DNA from: Eubacteriales bacterium
Lineage (GTDB): Bacteria; Bacillota; Clostridia; Saccharofermentanales; DTU023
Assembly: GCA_030537525.1 (NCBI GenBank)
Contig: JAUNVU010000002.1
Span: 35,733 to 99,732 of the forward strand
DNA length: 64,000 nucleotides
Direction: 5' to 3'
Below the pieces are notes generated by a model that saw only the letters and a program-made list of their open reading frames with translations, ran no database searches and had not been told where the DNA came from. Both the position numbers and the translations under genes were made by a program. Positions 31,449-39,304 of this stretch are shown here, piece after piece (within the stretch, counting starts at the first letter, position 1; each line of letters starts with the position of its first letter).

Positions 31449-32639
31449 ATGACACATTACGCACTGCTACCAACAGTATTCGGAGTAGAAGCCGCCTGCA
31501 AGGCGGAGCTTCTCGACTTGGGTTACAAGCCCGCAGCAATTGAAGTTTCTGACGGTCAGCTCAAGTTGAAATTGGGTGAGAACTGGCAGAGCGAGCTGTT
31601 TAGATTAAATCTCTCATTGCGAACTGCTGAACGCGTCAGATTAGAAATTCTAAGTGCCGAGATCACTGAGTTCGAAGATTACTATGAGACTTTAAAAGCC
31701 TTTAATTTCGAAGATTGGATATTGCCTGGACAGCGAATCAAAATTAAGGGCTCTTCACGCAAGTCAAAGCTTTTTGCTGTATCGAGTCTTCAGTCTCTGG
31801 GTAAGAAGGCGATAGTTGACAGGCTTCTTGCGAAGCGTCATAAAGGATCGAGCTACCTAGAAGAGCGGGCAGATGCCTCGGAGATCGATTTTTATTTCTC
31901 CTTTATAAGGGATAAGCTGAGCTTATCGATTGATACGACGGGACCGGCTCTACATAAACGTGGCTATAGGCCGTTAAATCATTTGGCCCCACTGCGCGAA
32001 ACTCTGGCTGCGGCCATTCTCTACTACGCACATTATGAAAACTCACTAAGATTTGAAGAGGCTCTGTATGACCCATTTTGTGGTTCTGGCACCTTTCTAA
32101 TTGAAGCGGCCATGATAGCGAAGCAAATGGCGCCAGGTCTCAGAAGACAGTTTTCTATGGAGGCTCTGGCCTTTGCTAAGAAGTCTGAATTTGCAAAACT
32201 TCGGCAAGAATTAGAGGCAAAGATATCGAGGGATTATAAATTACGAATATATGGCTCAGAAATCTCGCAAAAGGTCCTAGAAGTGGCTGCTGAAAATATT
32301 CGTCGAGCAGGCTTGGCTGAAGCTGGTATTGAGCTCAAGCAAATCGACTTCCGTCAGCTAAAGAGCAATTCTTTGCACCGCTGGCCTGGAGGGCGGGGTC
32401 TAATTGTCGCGAATTTACCTTACGGCGAGCGTCTAGGTGAAGAGGCAGAGGCTCGTGACTTGACTAAGATGTTGCTGGACTTGGCTCTGGCTGAAAAGGG
32501 AGAACGTGCTTGGCAGCTGGCCTTCTTACAGCTACCTAAAATCATGCCGAGAAATCTGCCGAGAGCTGACCGTCAACGCAAGCTCTATAATGGTTCCATG
32601 GCTGTGCAACTTTATCAATATTACAGGCACTGTCGTTAG
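31449..32639 (+). CDS. THUMP-domain class I SAM-dependent RNA methyltransferase (RlmL/YpsC type)
   Basis: 396 residues from the ATG at 31449 (GGAG six bases upstream; the TTG 12 nt earlier is rejected). The N-terminal ferredoxin-like/THUMP part (about 1-165) binds RNA. The catalytic domain has RPLNHLAPLRETLAAAIL, DPFCGSGTFLIEAA (SAM-binding motif I) and ANLPYGERLG, which replaces the common NPPYG tetrapeptide of N2-guanine methyltransferases. This is the family of 23S rRNA m2G methyltransferases. The precise target base is not readable. Confidence 0.88.
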   Translation: MTHYALLPTVFGVEAACKAELLDLGYKPAAIEVSDGQLKLKLGENWQSELFRLNLSLRTAERVRLEILSAEITEFEDYYETLKAFNFEDWILPGQRIKIKGSSRKSKLFAVSSLQSLGKKAIVDRLLAKRHKGSSYLEERADASEIDFYFSFIRDKLSLSIDTTGPALHKRGYRPLNHLAPLRETLAAAILYYAHYENSLRFEEALYDPFCGSGTFLIEAAMIAKQMAPGLRRQFSMEALAFAKKSEFAKLRQELEAKISRDYKLRIYGSEISQKVLEVAAENIRRAGLAEAGIELKQIDFRQLKSNSLHRWPGGRGLIVANLPYGERLGEEAEARDLTKMLLDLALAEKGERAWQLAFLQLPKIMPRNLPRADRQRKLYNGSMAVQLYQYYRHCR

Positions 32640-32795
32640 CACAACCTAGCAAGCAGAATATGCAAAATAAAGCATAATAATACAGAGGAAGAATCCGCAA
32701 AGGCCCATGTCTTCGTCCTCTGACTTCTCTTGTAAAAATTATCAACTTTAGAGGACAGCCTACAAATCTCTTTAAATCAAGCTTTGTAGATAAAA

Positions 32796-32884
32796 TGTGG
32801 ATAAGTTCTGACTAATTCAAGTTATGCACAAAATTTTCCACACCTTGAACAATATTTGCCAAAAAAGCTTGATAATGTGCATGA
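32796..32884. other. DnaA-box cluster
   Basis: In 89 nt of AT-rich non-coding sequence there are a perfect DnaA box in reverse (TGTGGATAA, 32796-32804) and two forward boxes fitting TTWTNCACA (TTATGCACA, 32822-32830; TTTTCCACA, 32834-32842). A near match in reverse (TGTGCATGA, 32876-32884) follows. The 286-nt gap 32640-32925 between two convergent genes holds nothing else except the inverted repeat at 32865. Confidence 0.6.
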
Positions 32885-32893
32885 TTCAAGCTT
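32865..32893. repeat. Inverted repeat at the DnaA-box cluster
   Basis: AAGCTTGA (32865-32872) and TCAAGCTT (32886-32893) form an 8-bp inverted repeat enclosing the fourth DnaA-like box. It could also act as a terminator hairpin for the minus-strand or plus-strand neighbour, but no T-run is adjacent. Confidence 0.4.
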
Positions 32894-32925
32894 AAATATT
32901 AAATTTTCGAAGAAAGCCTTAGAAC

Positions 32926-33348
32926 TCAGCCTTCAATTTGAAAGAAAAAATTTAAGTCTGCAAGTTTGATCCTCGCCTGCTCAGGGAGTTTGATGGCCCT
33001 ATGTCGGGGTAATTTTCGGCCATTAAGGTAGGTTCCGTTTTCACTATTAAAATCCTCTATATAAAAGTTTCCTGCATAATGGCTTATACGGCAATGCCTG
33101 GGAGAGAGCTGCTTAGAACTCAATACCAGCTCGTTTAGATCAGGGTCTCGGCCGATCCAGAACTCGCGTTTAAAAATGAAATATCGCTCTAATAAGTCAC
33201 CATTTTGATCGAGCCTGGCAAGGAGAGCAAAACGCTCTCCGCCAGAACTATCGAAGCTCGCTTGGACTTTTTCAAAGTCACTAGCACTCTGTAGCTTGAT
33301 TTTCCAAGTACAGAGATATTCTCTGCAGGCTTGTAGTAGCTTATTCAT
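32926..33348 (-). CDS. FHA-domain protein of the Tad locus
   Basis: 140 residues. The C-terminal two thirds form a forkhead-associated domain: WIGRDPDLNELVL, the phosphothreonine-binding LSPRHCRIS and DFNSENGTYLNGRKL. FHA domains bind phosphothreonine, usually the target of a Hanks-type kinase. The N-terminal 50 residues have no recognised fold. Its start overlaps the pilin gene by 8 nt, so it belongs to the tad operon and may regulate pilus assembly. Confidence 0.85.
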   Translation of the reverse strand: MNKLLQACREYLCTWKIKLQSASDFEKVQASFDSSGGERFALLARLDQNGDLLERYFIFKREFWIGRDPDLNELVLSSKQLSPRHCRISHYAGNFYIEDFNSENGTYLNGRKLPRHRAIKLPEQARIKLADLNFFFQIEG

Positions 33349-33535
33349 AGCTGATTTGATCGATGATGGAATGGTTGAAGACCTTGTCCATTAAATTTTT
33401 TGCAAATTCAGAAATGGACTTGCGAAAGATTAAGGCAACAGCAATTAGCACTGCGATGATCAAGACCACCTCTACTGTACCGAGGGCCTCTCGGCCTTTG
33501 AGCTTTTGTTTTAAACTCTTTAAATAATTTGTCAT
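33341..33535 (-). CDS. flp: Flp-type (type IVb) pilin
   Basis: A 64-residue class-IVb prepilin. A basic leader MTNYLKSLKQKLKGREALG precedes the conserved hydrophobic helix TVEVVLIIAVLIAVALIF with the Glu at position 5 of the mature pilin (Gly19 cut, then TVEVV or similar). It has a short polar tail. The partner genes for TadB/C and TadA are directly upstream in the operon. No prepilin peptidase is in the window. Confidence 0.85.
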   Translation of the reverse strand: MTNYLKSLKQKLKGREALGTVEVVLIIAVLIAVALIFRKSISEFAKNLMDKVFNHSIIDQISYE

Positions 33536-33547
33536 AGTATTTCCTTT

Positions 33548-35035
33548 CTAGATTGCTGCAAAACTTGCCATAGCAGGTAGGATGCAGATAGTCAGTATCA
33601 CCATGAGGTCAATGCCCATGGGTACAACAAGGGCCAAATTCTCGCGCTCGAGCTTGCTGCGCATGGCATTCTTATAGACTTGCCAGCAAGCTATTGACTG
33701 AAGTTCGAGAATGTCTAATATCTCTTCGCCGCCATCTCTGGCATAGCGAATTAGCTGATTAATGGCTGAGCTAATCTCCTGGGCTGGCATCTTTGCTGCC
33801 AGGCTGGCGAGCACTCTGCCGACGGGTACGGAGTTGCGAATTTTGGCTGTTACCTGTTGAAGATCATTCGCCAAGAGGGATTGGCTTTTCTTTTCACTGC
33901 CATCCTTTTGCAAGAGAAGGGCTCGTTCAACGGACAAGCCACTCTTGAGTAGAATTGCCATGAGGCTTAGGAAGTCGGGATACTCGAGGCGGTAGGCTTC
34001 ATTTTTTAATTTTTTCGCCTGGAGCATAAGCATTACTTCATAGAGCAAGTAGACAGGAGCAATTAGGAGACAATATGCTTGTCTTGCGATTATGGCAAGA
34101 GCAAGAGAGAGTAAGGCGATGAAGCAAGTGATGAAAGAAATTCTGCCCAGCCAGCGTTCGGCCAGAGCCTCCTCTTTGGGAAAGATAAATTTGAGACTCA
34201 GATTGATTTGTAACTTGAGATTACTGGGCAGTAAATTTAAGACTTTAGAGCCTAAGACTTTCAGTTTCCGATCTGATTTTTTGGCCATTTTCGGCAAGCT
34301 GATCTTTCTCATGCGGTAGGGATCTTGTCTGGCGATTAGACGGAGGGTAAAGCCTGCAGCCAAAACTGCTAATAGATATAAGATGTCGAGTAAAATACTG
34401 GCAAAGGGTAGCTCATAGAGACTTTGCCCATAGTCGCCATTGCCAATGAGAAAAGCCATGACAAAGGGCATGAAAAGGAGAATAAAGGCCTCCGAATTCT
34501 TGGCGCTTTGAGCTGCTTGAATCTCCTTTTGAGTTTGCAGCTCAGAGCTTAGACTGCGGTAACTTTGCCGTAAGTAGATATCTAAGCGGCCGCCGTAGTG
34601 GTGAAGGAAGGGTAGGATACGAATAAAAGCTTGGCCCTTTGGATGGTCAAATTCACGTTGAAAGCCGATTAAACTCTCCTCGAGACTCAGCTGGGAGCTA
34701 AGGGCTGCCGAGAGTGATTCCAGGGAGCTAAAAAAGTGACTACCTGCGAGCTGCCTAAATAATCGCTTGGGTGCGTGTAAGAGGGCTGTCTGTAAATTCT
34801 CCCCGCTGCTAACTCTGGCTGAGAGATACTCGAGAAAAATCGCAAATTGGCTGAGCTCTATATTGCTATTTCTATTTTGTAAAATCTTCTTTAGAGAGCT
34901 GGCAAAGATTGCTGTAGCTAGGCCGATGGCAAATAAGCTTTGAGAGCTAAATAGAGGCCACATTCTTCTGGCGATTAAGGCTAGCCAAAAAGCCGTTATG
35001 ACAATAATGATTGTACTCTTTTTAATTCGCTTCAT
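33548..35035 (-). CDS. Fused TadB-TadC inner-membrane platform protein
   Basis: 495 residues containing two type II secretion F-like halves. Residues about 1-235 (SARVSSGENLQTAL, HHYGGRLDIYLRQ) resemble TadB, and about 236-495 (LSLMAILLKSGLSVERALL, NQLIRYARDGGEEILDIL) resemble TadC. Each half ends in hydrophobic helices. Most Tad systems have two separate proteins of about 300 residues. It anchors the assembly ATPase TadA, with which it overlaps by 14 nt, and extrudes the Flp pilin. Confidence 0.82.
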   Translation of the reverse strand: MKRIKKSTIIIVITAFWLALIARRMWPLFSSQSLFAIGLATAIFASSLKKILQNRNSNIELSQFAIFLEYLSARVSSGENLQTALLHAPKRLFRQLAGSHFFSSLESLSAALSSQLSLEESLIGFQREFDHPKGQAFIRILPFLHHYGGRLDIYLRQSYRSLSSELQTQKEIQAAQSAKNSEAFILLFMPFVMAFLIGNGDYGQSLYELPFASILLDILYLLAVLAAGFTLRLIARQDPYRMRKISLPKMAKKSDRKLKVLGSKVLNLLPSNLKLQINLSLKFIFPKEEALAERWLGRISFITCFIALLSLALAIIARQAYCLLIAPVYLLYEVMLMLQAKKLKNEAYRLEYPDFLSLMAILLKSGLSVERALLLQKDGSEKKSQSLLANDLQQVTAKIRNSVPVGRVLASLAAKMPAQEISSAINQLIRYARDGGEEILDILELQSIACWQVYKNAMRSKLERENLALVVPMGIDLMVILTICILPAMASFAAI

Positions 35036-36188
35036 TCTTATTCTCCGAATTTATGCTGCATAACTGCTTGCTGTCCGAACTGCGCTCGAAGCGCTTTGCA
35101 AGAACTATTTCGTTGTCTATAAAACCCTTGAGCTCAGATATTTCACGGACAATTCGCTGACCTGAGGCCAACCGCTCCAAGTGTACGATTATGTCGAGGC
35201 TTGAAGCCAAGAGACGCTTGATCGCTTCCCAAGGTAAGTTGGAAGCCATGAGCATCATCAGAGCTAGACGATCTAGCATCTCTCTAGCGTTATTACCGTG
35301 GCCAGTCGACATAGAGCCAGGGTGGCCAGTGCTCATAGCTTGAATCATCTCAAAGCTCTCCTTGCCGCGGACCTCGCCGACGATGATCCGATCTGGTCTA
35401 AGGCGTAGTGATGTTCTGATTAGCTCCTCAAGAGAGATGCCACCACGCCCGTCTGGTCCTGGACTTCTCGCTTCTAGACGGACTAGATTGGGTAAGCCCT
35501 GCAAGTCAAGCTCGGCCGAGTCTTCTATGGTGACGATGCGCTCGCTGGCGGGTATCAGGCTCGATAGGGCATTGAGGAAGCTGGTTTTGCCACTGCCTGT
35601 ACCACCAGAAATGAAGATATTAGCTCGTCCTCTGACTGCCTTAGCCAGGTACTTAGCAGCTTCAGGGCTCAGGCTGCCAAGTCTCAGCAACTCCTTAATC
35701 GACGGCTTGAAATTACTAAAGCGTCGAATAGAGAGGCAGGGGCCGTTTGGTGCAGCTGGCGGCAAGACGGCATGCACTCGAGAGCCGTCTGGGAATCGCA
35801 TACCTGCCAGAGGATTCTGCTCGTTGATCAGTCTATTAGCTCGACCAAAACAGCGGGCTATGACCTGAGTCAGATGCTCTCTGTCATCAAATTTCTTAGC
35901 GACGGTTTCGAGCTTGCCATGCCGCTCAATAAATATTGAATCAGGACCGTTGACCATGATTTCGCTGATGCTTGAGTCATCGAGGAAGCTTTGTAAAATA
36001 TCGAAACCGCGCATGCTGTCGTAGATACTTCTTACGAGCTGTCGCCTGGCAGTCAGATCTTTTTGGCTGCGCTGCCTCCCCAAACTACGACTGATGGCAG
36101 CCAAGAGTTCTGTCTCTGAAGCACGCTCAAGGTTGGGATTGCTCTCGAGCATTCGCGCAATCAATTTTTGCCTCTCACGATAGAGCAT
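35022..36188 (-). CDS. tadA: Tad pilus assembly ATPase TadA (CpaF family)
   Basis: A 388-residue type II/IV secretion ATPase. Walker A GGTGSGKTSFLNAL is near residue 200 and the Asp box reads IVTIEDSAELDL. LRPDRIIVGEVRGKE is the Walker B region and STGHPGSMSTGHGNNA is the His box. It drives Flp pilus assembly at the cytoplasmic face of the membrane. It starts three bases after the upstream gene's stop and overlaps tadBC. Confidence 0.93.
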   Translation of the reverse strand: MLYRERQKLIARMLESNPNLERASETELLAAISRSLGRQRSQKDLTARRQLVRSIYDSMRGFDILQSFLDDSSISEIMVNGPDSIFIERHGKLETVAKKFDDREHLTQVIARCFGRANRLINEQNPLAGMRFPDGSRVHAVLPPAAPNGPCLSIRRFSNFKPSIKELLRLGSLSPEAAKYLAKAVRGRANIFISGGTGSGKTSFLNALSSLIPASERIVTIEDSAELDLQGLPNLVRLEARSPGPDGRGGISLEELIRTSLRLRPDRIIVGEVRGKESFEMIQAMSTGHPGSMSTGHGNNAREMLDRLALMMLMASNLPWEAIKRLLASSLDIIVHLERLASGQRIVREISELKGFIDNEIVLAKRFERSSDSKQLCSINSENKNEAN

Positions 36189-36190
36189 AG

Positions 36191-36817
36191 TTAGGGTCTG
36201 AGTTCAGGGCGCAAGCAAAAAATTTCCTGCTTCGGAGGCAATTTAGTCAAGAAATTTTCAAGGGCGGATAAGCTGGCATAGTTACCTTTATTTTCAAGGT
36301 TGGGATCGAAGCTTAAGCTGTCTGCGAGGCTGGCAACCAGGGCTAATTGCCGAAAGGCCAGGCCGTCACAGTCAATTAGGCCAAAGGTTCTGCCAGGATA
36401 GTGCTTAACCAATTGAATGAAATTCTCGACTAGGCGTCTCAAAACCTGATCTGACAGTAGTAAGAGGTCATCAACCTGTCCGCAGAGGCGTGGTGCGAAG
36501 CAGTGTTCGTCACTGGCAGCGAAGACCTTGGCCAATTCATTGAGGCCAAAGCTAGCACCACTTTCGGCAGCGAGAATGAGATCTGTCAGATTCTCACCCT
36601 GTGAGCGGGGTAAGTTTAGTGGCAGACGATATGTCGGCAGAAGGGGAAGGTAGAAGAGCTTGCGATTTTCAAGTCGAAGTAGCTTAAAAACTTCGCGGCG
36701 GTATTGTCTAGAAAGTTCACCCTGAAGGTGGATCAAAACCTGGACCTCATTAGATTGTATTTTCAGCCCAGCTAAATTCTGTCTGGGGTAATTGCTTTTT
36801 CTACTATATTTTTTCAT
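36191..36817 (-). CDS. Hypothetical protein in the position of TadZ/CpaE
   Basis: 208 residues with no Walker A motif. The C-terminal part, FGLIDCDGLAFRQLALVA followed by SLADSLSFDP, looks like the Walker B and following strand of MinD/CpaE-type ATPases. It may therefore be a degenerate TadZ that localises the machine without ATP binding. It is the first gene of the tad operon, three bases before tadA, with GGAGG five bases before the ATG. The TadZ relation is inference from position and one motif. Confidence 0.6.
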   Translation of the reverse strand: MKKYSRKSNYPRQNLAGLKIQSNEVQVLIHLQGELSRQYRREVFKLLRLENRKLFYLPLLPTYRLPLNLPRSQGENLTDLILAAESGASFGLNELAKVFAASDEHCFAPRLCGQVDDLLLLSDQVLRRLVENFIQLVKHYPGRTFGLIDCDGLAFRQLALVASLADSLSFDPNLENKGNYASLSALENFLTKLPPKQEIFCLRPELRP

Positions 36818-36826
36818 TCTAGCCTC

Positions 36827-36848
36827 CTTTGCCTAAATTCTGGCAAAG
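36827..36848. promoter_or_regulatory. Inverted repeat in the leader of the tad operon
   Basis: CTTTGCC (36827-36833) and GGCAAAG (36842-36848) with an 8-nt spacer form a perfect 7-bp inverted repeat touching the ribosome-binding site of the first tad gene. It could be an operator or a translation-control hairpin. The remaining 170 nt up to metK show no recognised riboswitch. Confidence 0.4.
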
Positions 36849-37019
36849 CTGGTTTCGATGAGGCTGTAAATTATCTCTGAATTACTCTGAAATGCTTCTA
36901 AAAACAGTCATGCAGAAGGCTTTTAACTTTGGCGATAAACTGGTAACCTCTGTTTACAAGTTTTGTTTTCAGGCCACAACTGGCAGAGCTTATAAATAAA
37001 TATGTAATAGGAGAAGCTT

Positions 37020-38213
37020 ATGCGTCATTGGCATTGGAGCTCAGAATCAGTAACTGAGGGGCATCCAGATAAGATTTGTGATCAAATTTCGGATGCGATT
37101 GTAGATGAATTTATGAGACTTGACCCACAGGCTAGGGTGGCTTGTGAGAGCTTAGTCACTACGGGTCTAGTATTTGTCAGCGGAGAAATCAGTTCTCGTG
37201 ACTATGTTGACATCCCCCGTCTGGTCAGACAGACCATTCGCGATATTGGCTATGTCGACTTAAAACAGGGTTTTGCCGCTGATTCCTGTGCGGTCATGAC
37301 TTCGATTGACGAGCAGTCAGCAGATATAGCAGCAGGTGTTAATAAGGCATTAGAGAGTCGCGACTACGGTGTTGATGACTTGGCAGATGAGGGTGGCGAG
37401 TTCCTGACGGGAGCTGGAGACCAGGGCATGGTTTATGGCTATGCAAGAAATGATACGCCAGAGTATATGCCGTTGCCGATATCTCTCGCACATAAACTCT
37501 GTCAGCGTCTGGCCACCTTGCGTAAGGCGGGTGGCAGCCCTCTGGAACCAGATGGCAAGGCGCTTGTCAGAATTAGCTATGAGGGGGCCACGCCAGTTCA
37601 CATCGACAGTGTAGTCTTGTCTACACAGCATGTTGCAGACATCGGCTACCAGGCACTAAGAGATTATATTTTAGAAGAGGTCCTCGCCAAGGTACTCCCA
37701 GAGCAGCTATATACTAAGGAAACACAGCTTTATATCAATCCTAGTGGTCGCTTCGTCATTGGTGGGCCACAAGGTGATACGGGCCTCACTGGTCGCAAGA
37801 TAATTGTCGACTCCTACGGCGCTATAGGACGTAATGGTGGCGGTGCTTTTTCAGGTAAGGATCCGACGAAAATTGATCGTTCAGCAGCCTATGCGGCACG
37901 CTATCTAGCGAAGAATATAGTTGCCGCTGGCCTGGCTAATGCAGCAGAAGTTGAGCTCTGCTATGCGATTGGGGTGGCCCAGCCAATTTCGATAGCAGTT
38001 TCTTGTAAGCGTTCAGACCTCGTGCCTGAAGAGCGCATTGTCGAGGCGATTAAGAGTCTGGTAGACCTGAGTCCAGACGGTATCATCAAGCGCTTTGGCC
38101 TCCTTCGCCCAATTTACCAGCAACTTGCTGCCTATGGGCATTTTGGCAGGCCTGAACTTGATCTGCCCTGGGAGAAGTGCGATCTAGCAAGTGAACTGGC
38201 CAAGCTCAAATAA
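37020..38213 (+). CDS. metK: S-adenosylmethionine synthetase
   Basis: 397 residues, standard length. [16 protein letters not shown] binds methionine/[15 protein letters not shown] is the family signature loop, and [23 protein letters not shown] is the second signature (quoted from residues 278-300). It makes SAM from methionine and ATP. GGAGAAGCTT precedes the ATG. No SAM riboswitch is visible upstream, unlike many Firmicute metK genes. Confidence 0.97.
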   Translation: MRHWHWSSESVTEGHPDKICDQISDAIVDEFMRLDPQARVACESLVTTGLVFVSGEISSRDYVDIPRLVRQTIRDIGYVDLKQGFAADSCAVMTSIDEQSADIAAGVNKALESRDYGVDDLADEGGEFLTGAGDQGMVYGYARNDTPEYMPLPISLAHKLCQRLATLRKAGGSPLEPDGKALVRISYEGATPVHIDSVVLSTQHVADIGYQALRDYILEEVLAKVLPEQLYTKETQLYINPSGRFVIGGPQGDTGLTGRKIIVDSYGAIGRNGGGAFSGKDPTKIDRSAAYAARYLAKNIVAAGLANAAEVELCYAIGVAQPISIAVSCKRSDLVPEERIVEAIKSLVDLSPDGIIKRFGLLRPIYQQLAAYGHFGRPELDLPWEKCDLASELAKLK

Positions 38214-39117
38214 GCAGGCGCTGAAACTGTATCTCCGAGACCTCTGCAATGAATTTTTCGATTTCGAAAGTTGCTTGAACTGCCAGAGACCGGTACAGGG
38301 AAGTCTGCATAAGCGCCTGCTAAGCTTAGAGGCAGACCGCCTACTTGCCGTTAATGGTCAGAAGGCGAGAGCTATACGTAAAGAGCATTATCCGAAATTC
38401 CAAGGCAGTTCCTTGACAAGCAGAGGGCTGGGCCAACTTTGTGCACGCTGTTTGGCTACATGGCCGATAGCTAGAAGCAGGAATCTGAAGCCGCAAGAGG
38501 ATAAGTTAAATATTCTCTTCCCCTATCGGGGCTTGGTGAAAAAGTCGATACTTGCTCTAAAGTTCTCAGCACAGCTGCGCTGGCTTGAGCCACTCAGTAT
38601 GATGTCGGCTCTTGCCATCGCGCAGAGGTCGAATATTCAGCAGATGAATTATCTGCTCTGCCCCTTTCCGAGCAGTAAGAAACGTGAACGCCACAGGGGG
38701 TTTAACTTGCCAAATAAGCTCTGTGAACTACTGGTCGAAGAAGGACTTTTTGAGCATAAAATAGATTTCTTGGAAAGAGTTGGTGAACCCGCCTTGCAGC
38801 ACGAAATGCCAGACAAGGCCTCGCGGCTGCGCAATGTCCAAAACAGTTTACGTTTAAACCAGCTTGCTGTAGAACTTTATCAGCAGCGCTACCCTGGGCG
38901 AAAGATTTTGCTTGTCGATGATATCGTGACTTCAGGAGCGACCCTGCTGACGGCAGTTGCAGTCCTGAATAAGGCAGGGATAGAGGCTGCTGGCCTGGCT
39001 ATTGCCGCTGGTCCAGATTTCTACCAAGAGGAACATTGGAGACCTGATTTCACGGCTTTAGCCAGGAGTTTTAAGACGGTGAGAATTGCCACTAAAGACC
39101 TAAATGGGTTATCATGA
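38191..39117 (+). CDS. comF: ComF-family phosphoribosyltransferase-like protein
   Basis: 308 residues. A zinc-ribbon-like N-terminus has CLNC near residue 28 and CARC further on. The C-terminal phosphoribosyltransferase fold has [15 protein letters not shown] and the PRPP loop [17 protein letters not shown]. ComF proteins assist uptake of single-stranded DNA in natural competence or act as uncharacterised phosphoribosyltransferases. The GTG start overlaps metK by 23 nt and its ribosome-binding site is weak, so the N-terminus could be shorter. No other competence genes are in the window. Confidence 0.85.
   Translation: MNWPSSNKQALKLYLRDLCNEFFDFESCLNCQRPVQGSLHKRLLSLEADRLLAVNGQKARAIRKEHYPKFQGSSLTSRGLGQLCARCLATWPIARSRNLKPQEDKLNILFPYRGLVKKSILALKFSAQLRWLEPLSMMSALAIAQRSNIQQMNYLLCPFPSSKKRERHRGFNLPNKLCELLVEEGLFEHKIDFLERVGEPALQHEMPDKASRLRNVQNSLRLNQLAVELYQQRYPGRKILLVDDIVTSGATLLTAVAVLNKAGIEAAGLAIAAGPDFYQEEHWRPDFTALARSFKTVRIATKDLNGLS
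39086..39115 (+). promoter_or_regulatory. Promoter of the structured RNA before cysS
   Basis: TTGCCA (39086-39091), an 18-nt spacer and TATCAT (39110-39115) lie inside the end of comF. The predicted start near 39121 falls on the first base of the long closing stem of the RNA. Confidence 0.6.
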
Positions 39118-39120
39118 GTG

Positions 39121-39288
39121 TGCCTGAAATGTCTGTCTTGCTTCGTTTTTGAACCTTCAAATCATAATCGGGAGCCTGAGTTGACGGAATACGATCAAGT
39201 CTCCCTGAGAGAAAGGTCTAAGACCGGCGCAGGGCACCCACCTAGCAAGTTGCTAGGTATCAAAAAGAAGCGGGGCATTTTAGGCATC
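39121..39288 (+). ncRNA. ssrS: Structured RNA, probably 6S RNA
   Basis: About 168 nt folds with its ends together. GCCTGAAATG and GCTTCGTTTTT at the 5' side pair with AAAAAGAAGC and GCATTTTAGGC at the 3' side, a closing stem of about 20 bp with a bulge. Inside are a long open region, an apical stem (GGGAG / CTCCC enclosing TTGA / TCAA), and a 7-bp hairpin (ACCTAGC / GCTAGGT) on the 3' side. Size, end-to-end closing stem, central bubble and the 3' GGCATC fit 6S RNA, the RNA-polymerase mimic. A cysS leader is the alternative. T-box and SAM motifs are absent. Confidence 0.5.
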
Positions 39289-39304
39289 TTGTATGGGGGA
39301 AATT

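Noticed and set aside
32796..32884. Calling this the chromosomal origin
   Set aside because: Flanking genes converge on it, dnaA/dnaN are absent and GC skew cannot be computed here, so only the DnaA-box cluster is reported.
36849..37019. SAM riboswitch before metK
   Set aside because: No SAM-I type core (AGAGGTGGAGGGA and GCAACC segments), and no terminator hairpin is seen in the leader.
39121..39304. T-box leader for cysS
   Set aside because: The conserved T-box sequence with TGGNACCGCG and a specifier loop are not present, and there is no antiterminator/terminator pair.
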